Origin: Desulfobacterales bacterium
GTDB lineage: Bacteria; Desulfobacterota; Desulfobacteria; Desulfobacterales; Desulfosalsimonadaceae
Length of the DNA stretch: 6,110 nucleotides
NCBI GenBank assembly: GCA_018224315.1
Contig: JAGTVF010000019.1
Coordinates: 1 to 6,110 of the forward strand
Reading direction: 5' to 3'
Position numbers and translations under genes: made by a program. A model generated the notes under the pieces. The model was not told where the DNA came from and searched no databases. It saw only the letters and a list, made by a program, of their open reading frames with translations. Of this stretch, positions 1-6,110 are shown piece after piece (the first letter of the stretch is position 1; the number at the start of each line of letters is the position of its first letter).

Positions 1-1151
1 AATCGTTTCTGGCCTCCGGCGCTGGCAAAGACGCCCCTTTTCTTGTGGAAGACGAGCAGGAGGTGGCCACCATCAATTACACCAGCGGCACCACAGGCTC
101 TCCCAAGGGTGTGATGTACCATCACCGTGGGGCGTTTTTAAACGCCATGGGAGAACTTATTGAATTCGGCTTAACCCCGGAATCCAACTACCTGTGGACC
201 CTGCCCATGTTTCACTGCAACGGATGGTGTTTTCCCTGGGCCGTTACCGCGGCCGGCGCCACCCATGTATGCCTCCGGAAAGTGGAGCCGGAAACCATTT
301 ATGACATGATCGGTTCCGAGCAGATCACCCACTTGTGTGCTGCACCCACGGTGTTAATCGGCCTTTCGGCCCATGCCGAACAAAACAATATCACCCTGGA
401 TCATCACCTGGAGATCATGACCGCAGGGGCTCCCCCGGCTCCCCAGGTGATTTTGAACATGGAAAACGTGGGCGCCAACATCACCCAGACCTACGGTTTG
501 ACCGAAGTCTATGGCCCGCATTCCATCTGCAAGTGGCAGGACCGTTGGAAAGACCTGGAGCCCGAGGAAAAAGCAAAGATCAAGGCCCGGCAGGGAGTGC
601 CTTACGTGCATGCCCTGCACATGAACGTGGTCGATCCCGAGACCATGACCTCGGTACCCCGTGACGGTCAGACCATCGGAGAGATTGTCATGCGCGGCAA
701 CAATGTGATGCTGGGTTATTACAAGGATCCCCGGGCCACCCGGGAGGCCTTTGCCGGCGGCTGGTTTCACTCCGGGGACCTGGCGGTGATGCACCCGGAC
801 GGATACATCCAGATCATGGACCGGAAAAAAGACATCATTATCAGCGGCGGGGAAAATATTTCCACGGTGGAACTGGAAAACACCATTTACCAGCATCCGG
901 CCGTAATGGAGGTGGCCGTGGTCTCAACCCCGGATCCCAAGTGGGGCGAGGTGCCCAAGGCCTATATCACACCGCGCCCGGGTGCAGAACCCACAGCCGG
1001 GGAAATCATTGATTTCTGCAAGCAGAACCTGGCCCGGTTCAAAGCGCCCAAACACGTGGTTTTCGGGGAACTGCCAAAGACAGCCACGGGCAAAATTCAG
1101 AAATACAAGCTGCGCGAAAAGGAATGGAGCGAAACGCAAAAGGCCGGATGA
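1..1151 (+). CDS. Acyl-CoA synthetase (AMP-forming), ANL superfamily, 5'-truncated by window edge
   Basis: The product activates a carboxylic acid with ATP to an acyl-adenylate and transfers the acyl group to CoA; it is probably cytosolic. The reading frame is open from base 3, so the start lies outside the window; the GTG at 45 is internal. Visible are 382 residues of a protein family usually about 540 aa long. Motifs in visible numbering: the phosphate-binding loop YTSGTTGSPKG (26-36), MFHCNGW (69-75), TYGLTE (163-168, adenylate binding), GWFHSGD (253-259), DRKKDIIISGGENIS (273-287, hinge and small C-terminal domain) and PKTATGK (358-364), whose last Lys is the expected catalytic lysine. 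The C-terminal domain is complete. The HCNGW segment and overall style resemble the DmdB/plant AAE1-like branch (medium-chain, aryl or methylmercaptopropionate CoA ligases); the substrate cannot be fixed from sequence. It converges on the yhaN-like gene and ends 25 bases before a hairpin. The superfamily call is very secure, the subfamily moderate. Confidence 0.95.
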   Translation, partial: SFLASGAGKDAPFLVEDEQEVATINYTSGTTGSPKGVMYHHRGAFLNAMGELIEFGLTPESNYLWTLPMFHCNGWCFPWAVTAAGATHVCLRKVEPETIYDMIGSEQITHLCAAPTVLIGLSAHAEQNNITLDHHLEIMTAGAPPAPQVILNMENVGANITQTYGLTEVYGPHSICKWQDRWKDLEPEEKAKIKARQGVPYVHALHMNVVDPETMTSVPRDGQTIGEIVMRGNNVMLGYYKDPRATREAFAGGWFHSGDLAVMHPDGYIQIMDRKKDIIISGGENISTVELENTIYQHPAVMEVAVVSTPDPKWGEVPKAYITPRPGAEPTAGEIIDFCKQNLARFKAPKHVVFGELPKTATGKIQKYKLREKEWSETQKAG

Positions 1152-1176
1152 AACACTCAATTCAGGTGAAAATCAA

Positions 1177-1223
1177 TGCCGGCAAATGCCGGGCCTGTGG
1201 AAAGGCCCCGGCATTTGCCGGCA
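1177..1223. terminator. Probable bidirectional transcription terminator hairpin
   Basis: A near-perfect inverted repeat has arms at 1177-1196 and 1203-1223, matching over 20 bases with one extra G bulged in the right arm, around a 6-base loop (GTGGAA). It lies between convergent stop codons, 25 bases after the acyl-CoA synthetase stop and 17 bases before the yhaN-like stop. On the minus strand the stem is followed two bases downstream by a T-rich run (reading TTGATTTT), a fair intrinsic terminator for the yhaON operon. On the plus strand the T tail is weaker: TTTT at 1231-1234, seven bases past the stem. The shared-hairpin role is inferred from position and structure. Confidence 0.8.
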
Positions 1224-1240
1224 GACAATGTTTTGCCCTG

Positions 1241-4200
1241 TCAAAGCTGGTGGTAAACCACTCTGTTTTCCGGAAGGTTCTGCCGGGCCAGTTCGATTAA
1301 GTGGGCGTGATGGGTAAAAAAGATCACCTGGGTGCGGGCGGAGAGATCCGCCAGGATTTCCAGGGCGGCTGCGGCCCGTTTGTTGTCGAACTTGATCAGG
1401 ATATCATCGACGATAAACGGCATGGGGCTGGATTTTTCCATTGTCATTTCCAGGCCTGCCAGACGCAGAGACAAATAAAGCTGGTCTGCCGTGCCGTCGC
1501 TCATGGCCGATACTGGCACCAGTTCGTCTTCTGCCCCGCGCACCCCGGTGATCACCGGGCGGCCGGTGTCGTCGAATTCCGGTCGCATGCCGGAAAACGC
1601 GCCGCAGGTGATTTTGGCAAACAGCTCCGAGGCCCGAAAGAGCATGGGATCCTGATTTTTTTCCCTGAACCGGTCAATGGCCCGGTCCAGCACCCGGGTG
1701 GCAATCCTGACCCGGATATAGTGGCGGGCATCCGGATCCAGGCGCCCCAGAATTTCCTGGCGCTGCTGGGCCAGTTCAGCGGCTTTTGCGCTGCCGTCCA
1801 TTTTTGACATTTCATTTCCCAGGCTGCCGAGGGTCTCTGTAAGGCTGTCTTTCCGCGTTGTCAGCTCTGCGATTTTTTCATCATAGCGGCTGATTTCCGG
1901 TTCAATGGTATCTGCATCCACAGCCCCGGCCGCAGCCGCAAACTGCTCCACCGTGGCCCCGCCGGAAAGTTCCAGGATCCTTTGTTCAAGGGATTTTAAT
2001 TCGGATTCGAGCTGCCTGCGTTTTTCGGAGTGCTGCTCGGCTTTGGGCAGTTCCCGGTAATCCGTGCACCCGGCTTCCTCGCACATCCGCCCAAGACGGG
2101 CCTGCAGGGATTGGGTGTTTTTGCGGGCGGTTTCAAGGTTTTTTTTCTCTGCTGCCAGTTGTTTTTCAAGGGTGTTTTTCCGGGTTCTGTCCTCCCGGGC
2201 ACGGGTCAGGCGGGCCTGGAGCTGCAGGACAATGTCTTGGGCCGAGCTGCCGGAAAGGTCCGGGGCTACGGCATCTGCCAGGGCCGAGGCCTTGCCGGAA
2301 AAGGCCTCGGCATCCCGGTCTATCCCCTGAATGCGCTTTTGAAGGGTTTCAGCATTTCTGAGCTTTTCAAACAGAGTGCGTACATCCTCCATGACCGCTT
2401 CGGCTTCGGCCGGGCGGGCGTCTGCAGACAGGCCCAGGGGAGAAACCGCTTCCGCCCAGCTGACGCGCCATTTTTCAAACGCGTTTTGTCCGGTTTCAAA
2501 CCGGTTTTTGGCCGCAGCCAGTTCCTTTTTCCGGGCTGCCGTCTCAGAGGCGATTTTTTCATGTTCAGCAGCGAGATTTTTTTCATCTTCTATGATTTTC
2601 CGGGCCTGAAAAACAAGCCGGCTTAAGGGCAGGCTGAAAAAATCGGTTTGCGGATCCAGTTGTTTGAGTTGTTCTGCCAGGGCGGCCCGGCGGGTTTCGG
2701 TCTGGTTCTGCAGATCCCGGGCTTTTGCACAAACCTGCTCGAATTCGGACAAATCCTTTTTGACCGCCATAAAATCCCGGGCCCAGCGCTCCATTTCCCT
2801 GGGGGTTTTCGGAGAAATCCCGGTTTCGGCCCAGAGGCGTTGCCAGTGACCGCGAAGTTTTTCAATCTCTTCTTGTGCCTGTTTGTATGCCGTATCCAGT
2901 TCAGCCCGGCGGTTTTGTGCGGCCTGGTGATCCGCTGTAAGCCTTGCATGCTCGGCCACCCGATCGGCCTCCCGGCGGAGGCGGTCGGCAAGGTCATCTG
3001 CGGTTTTTACGTGGTATTCAAAGGCGTCGGCCAGGATGGTGCAGTTGCCTGAAAGGCCAAGGTATTCGGAAATTGCCTGCTCATCCGGGCTGCGGCCTTC
3101 AAGCCGGGTGCGGACAAGCTGCCAGCCCTGATCCCTTCGGACCCGGGCAGTGTTCAAGTCAGACTCGGAAGCGACGGCCTGGGCCATCTGTCCGGCCTTT
3201 ATGCGGGTTTCGGTATCCCGGATCTGCTCCTCTATCTGTTTGCACTCCCTGGCGATTTCCTGGGCGCGGGTTTCTGCCTGAGCAAAGCTGTCTTCATAAA
3301 CCTGAATGGTTTCTATTGCCGGGACCGGCAGTTGCTGAAGTTCGCCGGCGGTTTTTCCGGAAAGGCCCATCTGCTGCATCCGGTTTTCCAAACCGGCCCT
3401 GCGGGCATCCAGGCCGGCAAGATCCTGCTTGTTTTGTTTTTCCAGGGGGGCGTATTCCAGGGCTTCTGTCAGCACGGCCTCCAGGACCGTTATGGATTGG
3501 GGGTCCCGGAGGGCGGAAAGCTGCTGTTTTTGTTCTTCAAGGTGGCCGATCTCGCGGGTTATTTCCGGCAGGGCTTCTTTTGCACTTTCCATGCGGGTTG
3601 TGATCTGCTCATATTCAGAGGAAAGGCGCCGGATGGCCGCGGCCTGCTCCTTTTTGATGCGCAGGTGTTGGGCATCTTCAAGGCTCAGCTCATCTGAGAG
3701 GTTGCGCAGGATTTCCCGGCATTCGCCCAGCAGGGCAGAGCGCCGGGTATCGAGGCCCACCCGGTCTGCCGCGGCCTTGTGCTGGCTGCCAAGCTGCTGA
3801 TAAAGCTCTTCAATGAGCCCGGCGCTGTTGATAATCGTATCATCGGGCAGCAGCCCGGCCATTTCCTTTTCAAGGGCGGAAATGGCATCATCGGCGCGTT
3901 CGGCCTCCCTGCGGGCCATGTCGAGTTTAGAGACGAGAGCCCGCCGGGTTTCGGCAAAATCGGTTGCCAGAACAGGGGTGTTTTCATACCGGGCCAGCAG
4001 GTCTGTGACCTCCTGCCGCCGGGCGATGACGGGCAGGGCTTGCCGGATTCTGTCCAAATGATGGCGCGCCTTCTGGTTTTCCTGCAGCTCGGACTCAACC
4101 CTTTGGCGGTTTTCCCTGGCCTGCCGGTACTCCTTTTCAAGCCCGGTCCACCGGCTGCCGGGAAGCATGGTTTGCTGAAGCTGTTTTTCAATGTCTTTTA

Positions 4201-4768
4201 GCTGCAATAACGCGGCATTGATGGCCGGATTTTTCCCCGATGGTTTAAACAGATTTTCGGCCTCGGCCTGAAGGGCATCACGGATTTCCTTTAACCGCAC
4301 AATCCCGGATCCGGCCGAAAACACAAGCTGACCCAAATCGCCACCCCCGGAGACGATCTGGCGGCCGCCGGCCACCAGATCATCATAGCCGATGCCAAAC
4401 ATGGTGGCAAAGGCATCTGCATCCACGTGGTTTAAAAATCCGGCCAGAACGCTTTCCTCCACCACGGTTTGATCGTCTGCCCCCCGCAGGGTGTTGCTCC
4501 GGCCCTTGCGGCGGACAATTTCCAGTCGCTTGCCGTTATCCGCGGACAGAGTTGCGCCCACGCGCATTTTGGCATACGGGTGGATGAAGCTGTCGGCGCT
4601 TCTTTCGTCAATTCCGTAAAACAAGGCGCGCAAGGCCCGCAGGGCCGAGCTTTTGCCGGCTTCGTTGGGGCCGTAGACCAGGTGAAGGCCGCTGCCGGCA
4701 CCGCTGAAATCAAGACAGGTGTTTGTAAACGGGCCAAATGCGGTCAGTTGAAGGGTATCGATTTTCAT
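1241..4768 (-). CDS. yhaN: YhaN-like AAA/SMC-type ATPase (Rad50/SbcC-like, coiled coil)
   Basis: This is the large ATPase partner of a Mre11-type nuclease, predicted to clamp DNA and gate the nuclease through ATP-driven dimerisation of its heads. It has 1175 aa. The N-terminal half-head carries Walker A GPNEAGKS (33-40), followed by the family-typical FGIGYDDLVAGGRQ (124-137) and SGGGDLGQLVF (140-150). Residues about 185-1040 are mostly Glu/Gln/Lys/Arg/Ala-rich heptad-like coiled coil, interrupted by short globular segments such as DQGWQLVR (546-553) and two Trp-containing stretches (641-662 and 766-793). The C-terminal half-head has the ABC signature MSDGTADQLYLSLRLA (1089-1104), Walker B PFIVDD (1117-1122) with FDNKRA after it, and the switch-His segment FFTHHAH (1150-1156). 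No CxxC zinc hook is present, unlike Rad50 and SbcC. The ATG at 4768 overlaps the preceding stop by 4 bases and has its own ribosome binding site. The family call is firm; the cellular role is inferred from Mre11-Rad50 systems. Confidence 0.93.
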   Translation of the reverse strand: MKIDTLQLTAFGPFTNTCLDFSGAGSGLHLVYGPNEAGKSSALRALRALFYGIDERSADSFIHPYAKMRVGATLSADNGKRLEIVRRKGRSNTLRGADDQTVVEESVLAGFLNHVDADAFATMFGIGYDDLVAGGRQIVSGGGDLGQLVFSAGSGIVRLKEIRDALQAEAENLFKPSGKNPAINAALLQLKDIEKQLQQTMLPGSRWTGLEKEYRQARENRQRVESELQENQKARHHLDRIRQALPVIARRQEVTDLLARYENTPVLATDFAETRRALVSKLDMARREAERADDAISALEKEMAGLLPDDTIINSAGLIEELYQQLGSQHKAAADRVGLDTRRSALLGECREILRNLSDELSLEDAQHLRIKKEQAAAIRRLSSEYEQITTRMESAKEALPEITREIGHLEEQKQQLSALRDPQSITVLEAVLTEALEYAPLEKQNKQDLAGLDARRAGLENRMQQMGLSGKTAGELQQLPVPAIETIQVYEDSFAQAETRAQEIARECKQIEEQIRDTETRIKAGQMAQAVASESDLNTARVRRDQGWQLVRTRLEGRSPDEQAISEYLGLSGNCTILADAFEYHVKTADDLADRLRREADRVAEHARLTADHQAAQNRRAELDTAYKQAQEEIEKLRGHWQRLWAETGISPKTPREMERWARDFMAVKKDLSEFEQVCAKARDLQNQTETRRAALAEQLKQLDPQTDFFSLPLSRLVFQARKIIEDEKNLAAEHEKIASETAARKKELAAAKNRFETGQNAFEKWRVSWAEAVSPLGLSADARPAEAEAVMEDVRTLFEKLRNAETLQKRIQGIDRDAEAFSGKASALADAVAPDLSGSSAQDIVLQLQARLTRAREDRTRKNTLEKQLAAEKKNLETARKNTQSLQARLGRMCEEAGCTDYRELPKAEQHSEKRRQLESELKSLEQRILELSGGATVEQFAAAAGAVDADTIEPEISRYDEKIAELTTRKDSLTETLGSLGNEMSKMDGSAKAAELAQQRQEILGRLDPDARHYIRVRIATRVLDRAIDRFREKNQDPMLFRASELFAKITCGAFSGMRPEFDDTGRPVITGVRGAEDELVPVSAMSDGTADQLYLSLRLAGLEMTMEKSSPMPFIVDDILIKFDNKRAAAALEILADLSARTQVIFFTHHAHLIELARQNLPENRVVYHQL

Positions 4769-6027
4769 GATCTTTCTCCTTTGCGCATCAACCGGCCCAC
4801 CAGTTCCGGCCGGACCTGCTCCAACAGCGCCTTGATCCAGTCCGGATCATTGCATTGAATGCCATCCGGGCTCTGCTTGAGCTCCCCGGGCAGCTTGCGG
4901 CAGAAATCAGACAATTCTCCGGCAAGCTCTTCTCTGGCCTCCGGGTCCTCTGCCAGGTCCTCAAACAGGGATACAAGCTCCTCCATGGCCCCGCCTGAAG
5001 GCGGATGGTCAATATCTGCAGGTAAACGGCAGAAAAACCGGACTTTTTCAACCCAAACCCGGCCCATGCCGGTTTCCATGGCAGCGGCCCGGATTTCGCC
5101 TGTCCAGCGGTCCGGGTCTGCAGCCAGTTCGCCGGCAGACCTGGTCTCACCAGTGATTTCCACCCGCACAGCAAGGGGCATGGCATTGTTTTGCGAAATC
5201 AAGGTTTCCAGTTGGTCGGCAAACGCGCTGACCACTTCACGGGGATCCCGGCTGCCGCTTGCATCAACAGAAATCAGGGACCAGCGCACCACATCCGTGG
5301 GTTTGAATGCAAGGTGGATTTCCCCGCTGTCGGTCACATTCACCAGTGCGCATCCTTTGGGGCCGGCCTCCCGGATGTGCCGGCCCTGGGTGTTTCCGGG
5401 AAACACGACAAAGGGGTTTTTGCATAATATTTCGTGCTCGTGAACATGGCCCAGGGCCCAGTACTGGTAGCCTGCCTGTTCAAGCCGTGCCGGAGTGCAG
5501 GGCGCATACGGCTCATGACCGGATCGGCCCGTGGCGCAGGTGTGGAGCATCCCGATGTTAAACCGGCCGGCAACAGGGTCTGGATAGTCCGCGGAGAGGT
5601 CTTTTTTTTCAGCAGGGGTGGCAAAGCTTCTGCCGTGAATGGCCACCGGCGGATCCTCCATGGTCTTGGTTTCGGCCCGGTTGGCGGCAAACAGGGTTAC
5701 GTTGTCGGGCATGCGCAGCGATCGGGTGATGGTGCTGGCGGCATCGTGATTTCCGGCCACAACAAATACCTGAATGCCGGCTTTTCCAAGGCGCATCATC
5801 TGGTTGATAAAATACAGGCCCGTGTTGTAATCTTTCCAGTCCCCGTCGTAGAGATCCCCGGAAATCAGGACAAAATTGGCTTTTTCACAAAGCGCCAGGT
5901 CCACCACATTTTCCAGGGCCCTGCGGGTGGAGAGCCGGAATTCCTCAACAGGGGCCCCATCATAAGCTTCGAGTTTGTGCATGGGACTGTCGAGATGAAT
6001 ATCCGCGGCATGGACAAAACAAAACAT
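4765..6027 (-). CDS. yhaO: YhaO-like metallophosphoesterase / DNA repair exonuclease (Mre11/SbcD family)
   Basis: This is the predicted Mn-dependent nuclease subunit that works with the YhaN-like ATPase on DNA ends. It has 420 aa and all the calcineurin-type metal-site motifs of Mre11 in order: DIH (Asp9, His11), GDLYD (57-61), GNHD (92-95, with the catalytic His94), LHT (161-163, His162) and GHVH (193-196). The segment FPGNTQGRHIRE (209-220) is characteristic of the YhaO branch. Residues about 225-335 form the capping region, and the acidic helical tail (about 347-420) is where the ATPase coiled coil would be expected to dock. The ATG at 6027 is preferred: AAGGAA lies 10 bases upstream and the protein then begins directly at the first strand leading to DIH. 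A GTG at 6063 would add 12 residues, has no ribosome binding site and adds nothing conserved. It is the first gene of the operon, and its TGA overlaps the yhaN ATG. No signal peptide is seen. Confidence 0.94.
   Translation of the reverse strand: MFCFVHAADIHLDSPMHKLEAYDGAPVEEFRLSTRRALENVVDLALCEKANFVLISGDLYDGDWKDYNTGLYFINQMMRLGKAGIQVFVVAGNHDAASTITRSLRMPDNVTLFAANRAETKTMEDPPVAIHGRSFATPAEKKDLSADYPDPVAGRFNIGMLHTCATGRSGHEPYAPCTPARLEQAGYQYWALGHVHEHEILCKNPFVVFPGNTQGRHIREAGPKGCALVNVTDSGEIHLAFKPTDVVRWSLISVDASGSRDPREVVSAFADQLETLISQNNAMPLAVRVEITGETRSAGELAADPDRWTGEIRAAAMETGMGRVWVEKVRFFCRLPADIDHPPSGGAMEELVSLFEDLAEDPEAREELAGELSDFCRKLPGELKQSPDGIQCNDPDWIKALLEQVRPELVGRLMRKGERS
4776..4781 (-). promoter_or_regulatory. 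Ribosome binding site of the yhaN-like gene
   Basis: On the minus strand this reads AAGGAG, seven bases before the ATG at 4768. It lies inside the last codons of the yhaO-like gene. Together with the ATGA stop/start overlap it supports this start and suggests translational coupling of the two subunits. Confidence 0.85.
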
Positions 6028-6110
6028 AAGCGGGCAATTCCTTTTTATTTGACTGTGCTGCACTCATAAAACAATACATAAGGGCAAATATTCCGGCAGT
6101 AGTCATGATC
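6028..6110 (-). other. AT-richer leader upstream of the yhaO-yhaN operon, cut by window edge
   Basis: These 83 bases are visibly richer in A and T than the flanking coding DNA, as expected for a promoter and leader region, and the operon promoter may lie here or beyond the edge. Reading the minus strand I found only poor -35/-10 pairs (for example TTGTTT followed 17 bases later by AAATAA), so no promoter is called. No convincing operator repeat or riboswitch-like fold is seen. Confidence 0.4.
6038..6043 (-). promoter_or_regulatory. Ribosome binding site deciding the start of the yhaO-like gene
   Basis: On the minus strand this reads AAGGAA, 10 bases before the ATG at 6027. The spacing is slightly long but usable. 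No comparable purine-rich site precedes the alternative in-frame GTG at 6063, so this site decides in favour of the shorter 420-aa protein. Confidence 0.65.

Noticed and set aside
982..1317. A plus-strand frame running through the end of the acyl-CoA synthetase, the intergenic gap and the end of yhaN.
   Set aside because: It crosses the terminator hairpin and lies out of frame with two secure genes. It is only open because the gap is short.
2944..3603. A 219-codon open frame on the plus strand opposite the yhaN-like gene.
   Set aside because: It is antisense to a well-supported coding sequence. Its translation is rich in Pro, Gly, Arg and Cys with no domain, as expected for a GC-rich shadow frame.
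1241..4768. A zinc hook (CxxC) that would make the ATPase a canonical SbcC/Rad50.
   Set aside because: All Cys residues were scanned. The closest pair is MCEEAGC (895-901), with four residues between the cysteines and far from a coiled-coil apex turn, so it is not a zinc hook.
5434..6069. A 211-codon open frame on the plus strand opposite the yhaO-like gene.
   Set aside because: The opposite strand encodes all the Mre11 motifs in order. This frame has no recognisable domain and no convincing ribosome binding site.
5960..6106. A 48-codon minus-strand frame starting at the ATG near the right edge and ending inside the yhaO-like gene; it could be a leader peptide.
   Set aside because: No ribosome binding site is visible in the few bases before it, its composition is unremarkable, and it runs out of frame into the nuclease gene.
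6028..6110. A sigma-70 promoter for the yhaON operon.
   Set aside because: No hexamer pair with acceptable spacing matches the consensus well enough, and the true promoter may lie beyond the window edge.

Overview
The window is a compact, GC-rich bacterial chromosomal segment with three protein genes and almost no spare DNA. I see no mobile element, RNA gene or CRISPR array. Protein style and gene content suggest a Gram-negative anaerobe, possibly a sulfate-reducing Desulfobacterota (Desulfobacterales-like). That is an impression from protein character only; no taxonomic marker is present.

Layout. Positions 1-1151 (+) hold the 3' two-thirds of an acyl-CoA synthetase of the AMP-binding (ANL) superfamily, cut by the left window edge. 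Positions 1152-1240 are a short convergent intergenic gap containing a strong hairpin that probably terminates transcription from both sides. Positions 1241-6027 (-) hold a two-gene operon transcribed right to left. The first gene is a 420-aa Mre11/SbcD-type metallophosphoesterase of the YhaO type (4765-6027). The second is a 1175-aa Rad50/SMC-type coiled-coil ATPase of the YhaN type (1241-4768). Their reading frames overlap by 4 bases (ATGA), with a good ribosome binding site before the second. Positions 6028-6110 are an AT-richer leader upstream of the operon.

How the genes work together. The YhaO and YhaN products very probably form a bacterial Mre11-Rad50-like DNA end-processing complex, with ATP-driven coiled-coil heads gating a Mn-dependent nuclease. 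It differs from canonical SbcCD in having no CxxC zinc hook in the ATPase. The acyl-CoA synthetase lies on the opposite strand, is separated by the terminator, and has no evident functional link to the pair. The most interesting items are the hook-less YhaON pair, a Trp-containing segment that may be duplicated in the YhaN coiled coil, and the terminator hairpin whose arms are themselves palindromes.
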